This document shows positions 49,810 to 59,151 of a stretch of DNA of 64,000 nucleotides, in pieces (within the stretch, counting starts at the first letter, position 1; each line of letters opens with the position of its first letter). A program made the translations under genes and the position numbers. Below the pieces are notes generated by a model. That model ran no database searches, was not told the DNA's origin, and was given only the letters and a program-made list of their open reading frames with translations. The stretch comes from Lewinellaceae bacterium. GTDB taxonomy: Bacteria > Bacteroidota > Bacteroidia > Chitinophagales > Saprospiraceae. The stretch is from positions 372,001-436,000 of the forward strand of contig JACJYE010000003.1 of assembly GCA_020636255.1 (NCBI GenBank). Reading direction: 5' to 3'.

Positions 49810-51849
49810 CTATTCATTGAGTCCGAATGTTCGCTCACCCTTTCCGATACCTGTCATTTTCAGCCCTTTCCAGGCTTTCGGCAGTTTTACCGGCAGCTGA
49901 GTAATACCGCTGTCGCCAATGTTCAGCCCGCCGATACCGAAAAGCACCGCTTGCAGGGTGCCGCCGGCGCCCGTAGCGAAATAGGGGTTGCTGCCGCCGG
50001 CCGTTTCCGCCAGCACGCCGAAAGGAGGCACTTCATTGGGTTTGTAGCTGCGCCGGAAAAGCGAATAGGCCTTCTCTGCCTCGCCCAGTCGGGCATAGAT
50101 CACCGCAAGGGCGGAATGGGCCATGGCTGGCCCGTCGGGCGACATACGCGGCTCGTAGTAGGCCAGGTCCCGCCGGATGCGCTGTTCGTCGGATACGATA
50201 TCGAGCGGGTAGGCCAACAGGTTGGCATCGGCCTGTTTGATCATGGCGCCGTCATAGGTGGCATTCTCCCTGGTGGTTCCATCGGGGAAGGTGAGTATGG
50301 GAATATTGGCAGCTACTTCCGCCCAATCGGAACGCGGCTCCTGGCCCAGTGCCGCAGCCGCCTGTATGGCATACCGCAAAGCGGTGATGGCCATACCGTT
50401 GGTATATGCGTTATTGTCGATGTTCTCTTCCCATTCATTGGCGCCGATCACGTTGTTAATATCATAATGCCCCGGCCCGTTGCGCTCCACGCGGCTGGCC
50501 CAGAAATCAGCTACCTCCTGCAGTATAGGCCAGCCGCGGCTGCGCAGCCATTCCTTATCTCCCGTCACCTGGTAATACTTCCAGCAGGCCCAGGCTATAT
50601 CGGCGGAGATGTGGTGTTGAAAAGGCCCCGTCAATGCCCATACAGGAGTATCTTCAGAGCCATCGGCGGCAGACTCCCAGGGGAACATGGCGCCGTCGAA
50701 CCCATGCGCCAGAGCATTCTGCCTGGCGGCCTGCAGGCGCTCGAAGCGGTACTCCAGCAAGGAACGGGCAATATCGGGCTGCAGGGCCAGCAGGGGCGGG
50801 AACATCCAGATCTCCGTATCCCAGAAAACATGGCCGTTGTACCCCAGCCCCGACAGGCCCATCGGCGACAGGCTGTAAGCCGTGCCTTTGCGGGCAAACG
50901 AATACAAATGGTAGAGCATGGAATGCACATCGCGCTGGTCGCCGACATTACCTTCAATCGTGATATCGCTTTTCCATAGCTCCGCCCAGGCTGCACGATG
51001 CCGGCTCAACAGGCGCTCCGTGCCTTCCAGCCGTGCGAAGATCGTGAGCCGCTCGGCCTCGTTGAACGGGTCTTCATATTGTGCGGAAGAAAGCGTGGTG
51101 GCCACCAGGCTGAAGCGATAGGTTTCCCCCGCTTTAAGCACTTTGGTGAATTTCGCCAGGTGCAGGTTGTAATCCAGGTCTTCGTGCACGACATCGGGTT
51201 CCTGCCCATGGGGCTCCCCGAAAATAAAACTGGTGGAAGCCGCTACCTTGATGCGCCCCGACGGGCTATCCCCAACGGAGGTGAGCAGCGGGATAAGCAC
51301 ATGCGGGCGGTCGATCTCGCTGAAGTAATGATGCACGTTGATGAGATGAGCAGGTGCTTCGATAACGCTCATAGGCGTAACGGTTATATCCCTGCGCGCC
51401 GTGAGCTCCACCACCACCAGCGCAGTATAGGGCAGGTGGCGCAGCGCCATCATCGTATGCCTGACGCTGAGCTTATCCCCGACGTCGAAGGTAGTGGCCA
51501 GGGCCGCGCCTTTCATGTCGAGGGTTTGGGTATAATTGCTGATACCGGCAGCCCCGACGCTTTGCCCGTCCACATCGAGGTTCATATTGACGTGGTTGAA
51601 CGTTTTCAGGATATTCGACACGCGCCCGCGCTGGTAATAGTCGTACACTCCATTGAGCACGACATCCTTCACTTTCATAGGCTCCGGCGAAGAAACCAGG
51701 CCTATCATGCCATTGGCGCAGGTAATGCCGTAATAGGGGCCAGAGCCTATATCCCCGGCAACGATATGCCAGGGAGAGTTTTTATACTGATCCTGGCCGG
51801 AAAGCCGCAGCGCGGCAAAAAGGAAGAACAAAGGCAGCAGTCGGTTCAT
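49810..51849 (-). CDS. Glycoside hydrolase family 65 protein, exported
   Basis: A 679-residue enzyme with a signal peptide (MNRLLPLFFLFAALRLSGQ). Architecture is that of GH65: an N-terminal beta-sandwich, then an (alpha/alpha)6 barrel with GHVFWDTEIWMFPPLLALQP and the general-acid region IGANEWEENIDNNAYTNGMA, where the candidate acid is Glu472. Among GH65 members the barrel sequence is nearest to the PGGHG/ATHL1-type glucosidases rather than to phosphorylases, since phosphate-binding loops are not evident. It would hydrolyse an alpha-glucosidic linkage in the periplasm. The next gene upstream (51885) is a membrane TPR protein on the same strand, 35 bases away, so the pair may be co-transcribed. 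Confidence 0.87.
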   Translation of the reverse strand: MNRLLPLFFLFAALRLSGQDQYKNSPWHIVAGDIGSGPYYGITCANGMIGLVSSPEPMKVKDVVLNGVYDYYQRGRVSNILKTFNHVNMNLDVDGQSVGAAGISNYTQTLDMKGAALATTFDVGDKLSVRHTMMALRHLPYTALVVVELTARRDITVTPMSVIEAPAHLINVHHYFSEIDRPHVLIPLLTSVGDSPSGRIKVAASTSFIFGEPHGQEPDVVHEDLDYNLHLAKFTKVLKAGETYRFSLVATTLSSAQYEDPFNEAERLTIFARLEGTERLLSRHRAAWAELWKSDITIEGNVGDQRDVHSMLYHLYSFARKGTAYSLSPMGLSGLGYNGHVFWDTEIWMFPPLLALQPDIARSLLEYRFERLQAARQNALAHGFDGAMFPWESAADGSEDTPVWALTGPFQHHISADIAWACWKYYQVTGDKEWLRSRGWPILQEVADFWASRVERNGPGHYDINNVIGANEWEENIDNNAYTNGMAITALRYAIQAAAALGQEPRSDWAEVAANIPILTFPDGTTRENATYDGAMIKQADANLLAYPLDIVSDEQRIRRDLAYYEPRMSPDGPAMAHSALAVIYARLGEAEKAYSLFRRSYKPNEVPPFGVLAETAGGSNPYFATGAGGTLQAVLFGIGGLNIGDSGITQLPVKLPKAWKGLKMTGIGKGERTFGLNE

Positions 51850-51884
51850 AACGCAGCTCCAGGTTTTGTGTATGGAAATAATTT

Positions 51885-53843
51885 TTAGCCCTTTTGTTTG
51901 TCAGCCGCCTTTTTCTGGTATTCAAGTAGTATCGCCGAATCGGGGTATAACTGCAGGCCGCGCTGCGCCACTTCCAGGGCCCGGGCATGATCACCCGATC
52001 CGTAACTTACTTCGGCCATGCTTTCCAGCAACCGGCGGTTGGAAGGGGACACCCCCAGCCCGTAGCCGAGATACTTTACGGCGAGCGCGTAGTCTTTTTT
52101 CTGCTTAGCGAGCAACTCATAACCGGCCCGGTAGTAAAAATCGGACAGCTGGGCCGTATCAGCCCGGGGGTTGAGGTATTCCAGGTATTGATCCAGAAAG
52201 GGTACATGGCCACGCTCCAGAAGATGGTAAAACGCGTCCAGCAGCCCGGCCAGGTTGCCGTCCAGCTGGTACAGGCCGGCAACCAGCCCGCCCTTGCAGG
52301 TGATGGCGTCGGTATACTCAGGGTAGATGGCCAGGGCCTTGTCCACATAGGGTATGGCCTCTTCAAAAAGTGCTTTCCTGCGCGTAGCGTCCTGTTCGGC
52401 CAGCCCGGCCTGATAGAGCGAATAGGCCATGTAGCTGTTTGCCCGGGCGCTGTTGGCAGACACCTTGATGGCTGCCTTGTTGAGCGACATTTCATCTTTC
52501 CAGGCCGGCACCCTGCTTATCGTTTTTACTCCAAATCCCAACCCTGCCAGGCCCAACAGCGCCATAGCCGGCCAATTAGCGCCGGGCAGCACGCGCGCCA
52601 GCCAGCCGGGAAGTTTTGCTATGGCTACGTAGGCCAGCAACAGGCAATACCCCACCGAAGGCATATACAGGAAACGCTCGTTCATAGGAGCGCCTACGGA
52701 AAAGACGATGTTGGAAACAATGGACAACGTCAGCAGGTAATACAAAATGCTCCACGATACCACTCCCTTGCGCCTGAATGCCCGAACGGCCAGGAACAGT
52801 AGCCCTGCGTACAGCAATAGAGGCCCCCATGCCCGCCAGTCACCCCAGTTGATAATAGGGATCTGATAAGGGTAGTAGTCGTGCGTCAAAGGGTGCGGGA
52901 AGATCAGCAGGCGCACGTAATAACCCAGGGTGTAGGAGATGGTGGCATACTTTTCAGCGAAGCTGGCGCCCACGAAAGGGTCGTTCATGATGCCGGTAAC
53001 GGCTTTGCCGCTGTCGAGCAGGTAACCGATCACGCTTAGCCGGATGGCCAGGTAGGCCCCAAAGGCCAGCAATAGCGGAGCGGCGGCCACGGCCGCCTGC
53101 CTGACGCTGGACTTCCGGAAAACATAGAGGCTTAGCGGGATCACCGCAAGGAATGTCAGGGCATTCTCTTTGGCCATCAGCGCCAGAAAGAAGAGGGCCG
53201 CCGACAGAGCGAGCCAAACGGTGCGCGAGGCCTTGGCATACCGAATGCTGCTGTATAAAGCCCCCAGGGCCAGCAGCAGGGCCAATATCTCATCGCGCCC
53301 CTTGATGTTGGCCACCACCTCCGTATGTATCGGGTGCAACAGGAAGAGGGCCGCCGCCCAGAACGGTATGCCCAGATACCAGGGCTGCTTCCCGCTGCCT
53401 AACCCGAATAGCCACATCACCCGAAACAGGATCAGGCCCGTGAAGGCATAGAGCAGGATGTTCCAGAAGTGGCTGCGCCCGGGCTTCATGCCGTAAGCGG
53501 CATATTCCAGCGCAAAAGTGGCGATGGACAGCGGGCGGTAGCGCGCACCGGCCACCAGGGCCTGCTGCTCGCCAAGAAAACCGGTAAAGCTCTCCGTGGT
53601 AAAGATATCGCCGATGCCTGCCAGCCCTTTTTTTACGAACTGGTTTTCTGAAAGCACGATCTTGTCGTCCAGCACATATCCGAACTCCACGCTGGCCCGA
53701 TACAACAGGAAGGGCAGCAGCAACAATACCAGCGCAGGAAGCCTCTTATCCCTCCAGAAATAATGGGCCTGCTGCCTGGGCGCAGGCTGGTTATGAGGGG
53801 GCTTACGGGAAGGCCTTTGCTGCGGCCGGTTCTTTTTGCTCAT
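51885..53843 (-). CDS. TMTC-like multi-membrane TPR protein (GT-C fold)
   Basis: A 652-residue protein. A basic, proline-rich cytoplasmic tail (1-30) precedes about ten membrane helices up to residue ~430. The first periplasmic loop has FGYVLDDKIVLSENQFV with the Asp-Asp motif and GARYRPLSIATFALEYA, both characteristic of GT-C glycosyltransferases related to the eukaryotic TMTC O-mannosyltransferases. The last 200 residues contain TPR-like repeats (AIKVSANSARANSYMAYSLY, and LEVAQRGLQLYPDSAILLEY). It could transfer a lipid-linked sugar to secreted proteins, but activity is unproven for bacterial members. Neighbours are the GH65 gene downstream and an HXXEE protein upstream. Confidence 0.82.
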   Translation of the reverse strand: MSKKNRPQQRPSRKPPHNQPAPRQQAHYFWRDKRLPALVLLLLPFLLYRASVEFGYVLDDKIVLSENQFVKKGLAGIGDIFTTESFTGFLGEQQALVAGARYRPLSIATFALEYAAYGMKPGRSHFWNILLYAFTGLILFRVMWLFGLGSGKQPWYLGIPFWAAALFLLHPIHTEVVANIKGRDEILALLLALGALYSSIRYAKASRTVWLALSAALFFLALMAKENALTFLAVIPLSLYVFRKSSVRQAAVAAAPLLLAFGAYLAIRLSVIGYLLDSGKAVTGIMNDPFVGASFAEKYATISYTLGYYVRLLIFPHPLTHDYYPYQIPIINWGDWRAWGPLLLYAGLLFLAVRAFRRKGVVSWSILYYLLTLSIVSNIVFSVGAPMNERFLYMPSVGYCLLLAYVAIAKLPGWLARVLPGANWPAMALLGLAGLGFGVKTISRVPAWKDEMSLNKAAIKVSANSARANSYMAYSLYQAGLAEQDATRRKALFEEAIPYVDKALAIYPEYTDAITCKGGLVAGLYQLDGNLAGLLDAFYHLLERGHVPFLDQYLEYLNPRADTAQLSDFYYRAGYELLAKQKKDYALAVKYLGYGLGVSPSNRRLLESMAEVSYGSGDHARALEVAQRGLQLYPDSAILLEYQKKAADKQKG

Positions 53844-53885
53844 GGCATCTCAAAAGGTTTGTCCGCCCTAAAAATATCCAAACTA

Positions 53886-54506
53886 TCAGGAATTTGCGCC
53901 TTCCTGCTGCCGTCCGGTCAAAAATATCATCATCGGGATCATGCCTGTACCCAGAAGGCCTATAGTCAGAGCGGTGCTCCAATCGCTGTTAGACAGCTCA
54001 TCGCGTGTTTGGTAAAAAAAATAAAGGGCAAAAGGCAGGAACAGCAAAAGCCCCGTCAGAAAGCCGGGGTTGTATTTCCTTTTGGCTACAAACAACAGGC
54101 TGTGCACCAATCCGTTTAGGCCGCTCACCAGTACCAACCCCGCGCCGAACGCCAATGCGCCGGGGCCGGCCAGGGCGGCGAGCGCATAAAAACCCCATCC
54201 CAGTACGATATTGACAGCCAGAATGGCACCATCGGTAAGGGGATACCGAAAGGGCCCTCGCTTTCCATAAATGTCCTGGTTGAAAAAGGCCTTGAAGCCC
54301 CCGGGGTAAACATACTCCTCAAATTGATGCAGCATCAGCAGGGCCAGGTTGAGCCACAGCAGCGCTCCAGCCTGCTCCCACCAGCGCTCCCAGCGCAGGA
54401 ACAGCCCCGCGATCAGGAGTAAACTCAAAACCCCGCCTACGCGGGCCCAGCTTTTGATGATCCAACGCATAGCTTTCAAAGGTTTGCTCAGGCGCCTTGC
54501 CCGCAT
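53886..54506 (-). CDS. HXXEE-domain membrane protein
   Basis: A 206-residue protein with five to six membrane helices. The family signature is present as His60-x-x-Glu63-Glu64 in LMLHQFEEYVYPGGF, and a second conserved motif, NGLVHSLLFVAKRKYNPG, carries another His. The HXXEE family (PF13787) has no established function; the polar motif in the membrane suggests a metal site or enzyme. The frame extends a little upstream of MRWIIKSW (an alternative start at residue 13). It is 42 bases upstream of the TMTC-like gene on the same strand. Confidence 0.85.
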   Translation of the reverse strand: MRARRLSKPLKAMRWIIKSWARVGGVLSLLLIAGLFLRWERWWEQAGALLWLNLALLMLHQFEEYVYPGGFKAFFNQDIYGKRGPFRYPLTDGAILAVNIVLGWGFYALAALAGPGALAFGAGLVLVSGLNGLVHSLLFVAKRKYNPGFLTGLLLFLPFALYFFYQTRDELSNSDWSTALTIGLLGTGMIPMMIFLTGRQQEGANS

Positions 54507-54551
54507 GCCAAATGGCTGCCCCCCCCTACCCTGTACCTTACACCTCCTCCC

Positions 54552-56507
54552 CTAATTCAAAAACCGCCAGGAGATGCCGATGCGGAAAACGGATGATGGA
54601 AAGCCGTAATAAGCGGTTTGATAGAAAAGCCGGTCGGTGATAAACGTGGCGGTGGCGTTCTCCCACTTGAAAAAAGCGCGGAATTTGGTCACCCGCATAC
54701 TGAAGAAAGCGTCGGCGGCAGGATAGAATTCCACCTCTTTGCGATCCTGCAGCTGAAACTGGCCGGTGACGGGGTTGTAGTAATTCCCGAAGTAGCTGTC
54801 ATTGAAACGCAGGTCGACGCCCAGGCGGACGTTGAGTACCTGAAACCACTTTCCGGCATAATAAAAGCTGTGTTTGGAATAAATGGAAGGCAGGCGGATG
54901 AAATCTTCCGAAGACTGCTGCAGGGCCACCAGGTTGTCCAGGTGCAGGTTCCACATCAGCGCAAAATCCTTCTCCACGATCAGTTGCGCGATGCTGATGG
55001 GAATGCCGGTTTGCCGCGACAGGCCCAGGGTATCGAAATAGATGTAGTTGTTGAGCAGGTGGTACTGGCCCGTGATGTTCAGCTTCCAATGAGGCAGGCT
55101 ATAGGTAGCGGCCAGCGTAGTAGCAAGGGTTTTATCAAAATTGTTTCGGTATACTTCCTGCTCCGTCAGGTACAGGCGATGTTGCATGAGGCTGGGCGAG
55201 TACAGCTGGTTGATGGCGTTCAGCCGTAGCTGGCCCACTTTCTTGAAGTCGAAGAACAACTCGCCGCTCAGGCGGTAGTCGCCGGCATTATCCCATAGGC
55301 CAAAGTGCCCGTAGAGGTTGAGCAGCAGCCGCTCGCTGGGGTTGACCCGCAACCTGCCGGTGAGAAAGAGGTTGTTGATCGTGGAATCCGCACCGGCTTC
55401 TTCCAGTAGGTTGAGGGTATGAACGGCGCCCACCTCCAGCAGGTCGCGCTGGTTGCGGGCACGGTTCTGATTAGCCGGGCCCAGCTTGAATGTCGCCAGC
55501 TGGAAGCTGTTCTCGATCCTGCGGTGATCCAGATAAAAGCGGGTACCGCGCTGGTCGGGAAGGAAGGCCGGAAAAAGGTTGTAAAAACCGGAATCCGCAG
55601 CCACCGCATATTTATCATAATATTTGTATATGCTATTCTCGTAAAGCAAGCGGTGCGATACCGTATACGAGCGGTGCACCCGCCCCAGGGTGTCCTGCCC
55701 GCCGCCAAAGCGGTAGTAGTGGGTATAACTCAGCTCGCGGTGAGAATGGCGCGTCCGGGCATCCGCCAGAAAGACCTCGGCGGAGCTGGGGCTGCTGAAA
55801 TCCCCCTCATCCTGTGGCTCGCGAAGGATGCCCCCATTGTCCTCCTGCTCGGCCGTATTGGCGGCGAAGCTGAAAAAGCCGTCGTAACGCCCGCGCTTGC
55901 CGTGGTACCACAAACCGGTGGCCAGAGCTGTATTGCGCGTATTCTGGTTAGGGTACTGGCTCGTTTCCCCCAACTGGCTGATGCGCTTGAAGTCGAGCGT
56001 ATAATTCAGGCCATTGGCGAAATTGCGGCTGAACTTTGCCGTAGTATACCCATCGGCCTGCTGGGAGCCCATAGTGTAGGAAACGAGCGTGAACGGCTTT
56101 TCAATGCGGTAGTAAGGCAGCTCGCTTCCCGGCGTCAGGTAGAGCGAGAACTGATTAAGGCCCACGTCGAACCCGCGGCGGCTAGCTGTCTCAAAAACGA
56201 TGGGCTCATGCGCCGAACCGAGGTTGCCCAGGTTTTTATAATCCAGCCGTCGATGCCGCACCGGGTCGTACTGGCGGAAATAATCGCCCAGCGTAGAATC
56301 CGAAAAGGGGATATCCTGATTGGGGTTGCCGGCGTAGAAGTAAAAAATGTCGAAAGTGTCCACCTCTACTTCACCCTGTTCCCGAGGGTTCGCCCCCCCC
56401 GTACCCGAAGGCTGCCCCGAACGGCCCGTGGGCTGCTGCCCCCAAACCGCCGGCCCGCCCGCGAACAGACAGAAAAGGAAACTAATAACGAAGATCGTCC
56501 GGTTCAT
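54552..56507 (-). CDS. Putative outer-membrane porin (Porin_10 type)
   Basis: 651 residues from the ATG at 56507, chosen because it gives a proper signal peptide (MNRTIFVISFLFCLFAGG); the frame extends to 56567. After a Gly/Pro-rich linker the protein has DTFDIFYFYAGNP, then FRQYDPVRHRRLDYKNLGNLG (in parts), SRRGFDVGLNQF and a long series of alternating amphipathic strands to a terminal aromatic-rich strand (FRIGISWRFLN), as in Bacteroidota putative porins. It should form a large beta-barrel in the outer membrane. Substrate unknown. Ends 45 bases before the HXXEE gene. Confidence 0.85.
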   Translation of the reverse strand: MNRTIFVISFLFCLFAGGPAVWGQQPTGRSGQPSGTGGANPREQGEVEVDTFDIFYFYAGNPNQDIPFSDSTLGDYFRQYDPVRHRRLDYKNLGNLGSAHEPIVFETASRRGFDVGLNQFSLYLTPGSELPYYRIEKPFTLVSYTMGSQQADGYTTAKFSRNFANGLNYTLDFKRISQLGETSQYPNQNTRNTALATGLWYHGKRGRYDGFFSFAANTAEQEDNGGILREPQDEGDFSSPSSAEVFLADARTRHSHRELSYTHYYRFGGGQDTLGRVHRSYTVSHRLLYENSIYKYYDKYAVAADSGFYNLFPAFLPDQRGTRFYLDHRRIENSFQLATFKLGPANQNRARNQRDLLEVGAVHTLNLLEEAGADSTINNLFLTGRLRVNPSERLLLNLYGHFGLWDNAGDYRLSGELFFDFKKVGQLRLNAINQLYSPSLMQHRLYLTEQEVYRNNFDKTLATTLAATYSLPHWKLNITGQYHLLNNYIYFDTLGLSRQTGIPISIAQLIVEKDFALMWNLHLDNLVALQQSSEDFIRLPSIYSKHSFYYAGKWFQVLNVRLGVDLRFNDSYFGNYYNPVTGQFQLQDRKEVEFYPAADAFFSMRVTKFRAFFKWENATATFITDRLFYQTAYYGFPSSVFRIGISWRFLN

Positions 56508-56599
56508 ATACTTATGCGTTTCCTGGCGATGTATGGGTGTATCAGACGTCAGCATGTTGAACGCCATAAGTCACGGGAGCTCAACGGCTGCCGGGCCCG

Positions 56600-58048
56600 T
56601 TACAGCAAAGACACCTTCTTCACCACATTCAGCCCGTCGCCCTGCAGGCGCAGCAGGTAGAGGCCCGGCTTCAGGCCGTCGCGCACCTCAAAGCGCAGGC
56701 TTTGCGCGCCCTGCCCCAGGCCGTCAAGTTCCCAACGCTGAACCTCCCGGCCGCTGATATCCACCAGGCTGGCGTTAACCTTGCCTTGGCCATTACGCTG
56801 CACAAAGCGCACGTTAAACGCGTTGTGGGCGGGTTGGGGGAATATCTCTACAGCTGTTGCCTCAGGCTGCTCTACCGTGCTGTTCACCTCCAGACACGAC
56901 AGGTCGACCGGCGTCAGGGTTTCGGTAGCGGCGCAGTCGTCGCCGACACCCTGGAAAACGAACAGCCCCTGCTGCATGTCGGAGATCAGGATATTGCCGG
57001 AAGGCAGGAAAGGATATACGCCCCAGGCGCCTTTGTAACTCGGGCCGTCGGGTTCGCTGGACGTATCGTAATACAACACTTTCTGCGGATTGGCAGGGTC
57101 GGTGAGGTCAAAAACGGCCAGCCCGTCGTAGTAATAGGAAACATAGAGGTAGTTGCAGGCCAGCACCTGGTTGTGCGGAATGCTATATTGGTTGGATACC
57201 CCGGCATCGAAGGTGCCTGCCACCTGTATATCACAAGGGTTGCTCACATCGAGCACCTTGATGTCGTAGCCGTGGTTCTCATCCCCCATATAATAATACT
57301 GGGCGTCGTCCGACAACCAGCCGGAGTGGTTGTAGCCCCGGAAAGGATAATCGGTAAGCGTACTTATCGTCTGTGGGTTCTGCGGGTCGGAAAAATCGAC
57401 AAGGGCAAAACCGCTGCCACCGCAGTTCAGAAAAGCGACATCGTTGCGCACGTACCCGTCGTGTACATGGCCCACCGTCAGCCCGCCGAAGCTGTTGTAC
57501 TTGCCGAGGTATTCCGGGTTAAGGGGGTCGGCGAGGCTGTACACCCGCATAGCGGAATAACCAGCAGGCCCGCCGCTGGTGGAAAAGGTGTACAGCTTGG
57601 CCGTGGCCGTATCGATGAAGATATTGTGCACACGGGTGATCTGAAGCCCGTAGTCGTACACCACGGGCACACTGTCGGGCAGATGGCTCAGGTCCATGAT
57701 CTGGAGCGTGCTCGGGCCCTCATCGCACACGGCGTAGAGATAGCCTTTGTAATCGTGATAATCCCTGTGTATCACGATGCCCCCCTGCGCCGCGCCGGCG
57801 ATCCGGTGGGCCTCAAAGGGGTGGGTTGGGTCCGTCACATCGATGAAATGTGTTCCTGCTGTGGAGCCGATGACCGCGTATTCGTGGCCATTCACCGCTA
57901 CGCCCCATATCTCGTTATAGGTATTGTTGTAAGATGAAGACCCTACGAGGATGGGGTCTTTCCAGGTTCCCAGCAGGGTTGCCTGCTGCTGAGCTGTTAA
58001 AAACAGGGGTAGGGCCAATAACAGGGCCACAGATGTCCATCTCTCCAT
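56600..58048 (-). CDS. Choice-of-anchor B (LVIVD repeat) protein with T9SS sorting domain
   Basis: A 482-residue exported protein with signal peptide MERWTSVALLLALPLFLTAQ. The body is a beta-propeller of LVIVD-type repeats, e.g. VIGSTAGTHFIDVTDPTHP, FALVDFSDPQNPQTIS and LAVFDLTDPANPQKV, the choice-of-anchor B layout. The C-terminus is a T9SS type A sorting domain (VEIFPQPAHNAFNVRF to GLYLLRLQGDGLNVVKKVSLL, in parts). Unlike the surface proteins at 14-31 kb it has no palindromic insertion. Cell-surface or secreted; no known ligand. Separate from the porin gene by 92 bases on the same strand. Confidence 0.9.
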   Translation of the reverse strand: MERWTSVALLLALPLFLTAQQQATLLGTWKDPILVGSSSYNNTYNEIWGVAVNGHEYAVIGSTAGTHFIDVTDPTHPFEAHRIAGAAQGGIVIHRDYHDYKGYLYAVCDEGPSTLQIMDLSHLPDSVPVVYDYGLQITRVHNIFIDTATAKLYTFSTSGGPAGYSAMRVYSLADPLNPEYLGKYNSFGGLTVGHVHDGYVRNDVAFLNCGGSGFALVDFSDPQNPQTISTLTDYPFRGYNHSGWLSDDAQYYYMGDENHGYDIKVLDVSNPCDIQVAGTFDAGVSNQYSIPHNQVLACNYLYVSYYYDGLAVFDLTDPANPQKVLYYDTSSEPDGPSYKGAWGVYPFLPSGNILISDMQQGLFVFQGVGDDCAATETLTPVDLSCLEVNSTVEQPEATAVEIFPQPAHNAFNVRFVQRNGQGKVNASLVDISGREVQRWELDGLGQGAQSLRFEVRDGLKPGLYLLRLQGDGLNVVKKVSLL

Positions 58049-58160
58049 GAAAGCTTCTTTTTTGAGGATTCCTTAATAAAACCGCCAAATTAGGGAATCT
58101 CCTCCAGAGCATTTGTCAGTCAGGAGTGAAAAGTGGGAAAAGGAATGCTACTCCCCCACC

Positions 58161-58964
58161 CTACATATCAAGCACCTTCGGGCTCATGCCCATGCTGGAG
58201 AAGCCGCCGTCGTGGTAGAGGTTCTGCATGGTCACCATACGGGTGAGGCCGGAGAACAACAATACGCAGTAGTCGGCGCAGGCATCGGCTGAGGCATTGC
58301 CGAGCGGCGACATTTTATCTGCATAGTCGAAAAACTCGTCGAAGCCTTTGACGCCGCTGCCCGCCGTCGTTTTGGTCGGGCTCTGTGAGATGGTGTTCAC
58401 CCGCACTTTGTTGCGCTCGCCGAAGTGGTAGCCGAAACTGCGGGCGAAAGATTCCAGCAGGGCCTTCGATTCCGCCATTTCGCTGTAATCGGGAAAAGTG
58501 CGCTGTGCCGCGATATAGGTAAGGGCGAGGATGGAACCCCAGTCGGCCATGGCATCCATCTTCCAGAGGGTTTGCATCACCTTGTGGAAGGAGATAGCGG
58601 AAATGTCAAAGGTCTTCAGCATCCATTCGTGGTTCAGGTCGGTGTAGTCGCGTTTTTTACGCACGTTGAGCGACATGCCGATGGAGTGCAGTACGAAGTC
58701 TATCTTCCCGTTGAGGGCCTTCTGCGAATCCTGGAACAGCTTTTCCAGGTCCTCGATGCTGGTGGCATCGGCCGGGATCACCTGCGCGTTCAGCTTTTCG
58801 CCCAGCTTCTGGATCTCGCCGAAGCGCATGGCCACCGGAGCATTGGTCAACACGATCTGCGCACCTTCCGCCACACAGCGCTCCGCCACTTTCGTCGCAA
58901 TGGATTTGTCATCGAGCGCCCCGAAAATGACGCCTTTCTTTCCTGCCAGTAGGTTGTTACTCAT
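58161..58964 (-). CDS. fabI: Enoyl-[acyl-carrier-protein] reductase (NADH)
   Basis: Catalyses the last reduction step of each round of type II fatty acid synthesis. The 267-residue protein is an SDR of the FabI type: the N-terminal cofactor motif is GKKGVIFGALDDKSIATKVAE, and the catalytic pair is Tyr160 and Lys167 in PDYSEMAESKALLES, with a second Tyr150. The spacing Tyr-x6-Lys is the FabI signature. The C-terminal substrate loop region (SADACADYCVLLFSGLTRMV) and the last strand YHDGGFSSMGM are present. Stand-alone gene, upstream of the LVIVD gene on the same strand. Confidence 0.95.
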   Translation of the reverse strand: MSNNLLAGKKGVIFGALDDKSIATKVAERCVAEGAQIVLTNAPVAMRFGEIQKLGEKLNAQVIPADATSIEDLEKLFQDSQKALNGKIDFVLHSIGMSLNVRKKRDYTDLNHEWMLKTFDISAISFHKVMQTLWKMDAMADWGSILALTYIAAQRTFPDYSEMAESKALLESFARSFGYHFGERNKVRVNTISQSPTKTTAGSGVKGFDEFFDYADKMSPLGNASADACADYCVLLFSGLTRMVTMQNLYHDGGFSSMGMSPKVLDM

Positions 58965-59048
58965 ATCTTGGTTTTGGCTTTATCCGCCCAGGCTGTAAGC
59001 AAAGGCGGGGTGTCAGTAATTCCTTGATTCGTTTCCAGGCCCTGGAAA

Positions 59049-59151
59049 ATGGGCCTCTGGCCCGTACTCCATTACGGGCCGGAGGCCCGCTTTCCTTTTA
59101 GCAGCCGGCATTTGTCTCGCCTTACGGGCCGGAGGCCCGTTTTCCTTTTAA
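59049..59151. repeat. Three GGGCC-GGCCC hairpin repeats before recN
   Basis: GGGCC-tct-GGCCC near 59050, then TACGGGCC-gga-GGCCCG followed by CTTTCCTTTTA or TTTTCCTTTTA near 59074 and 59124. They fill the gap between fabI and recN. Related hairpins are at 32543-32602. Confidence 0.65.
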
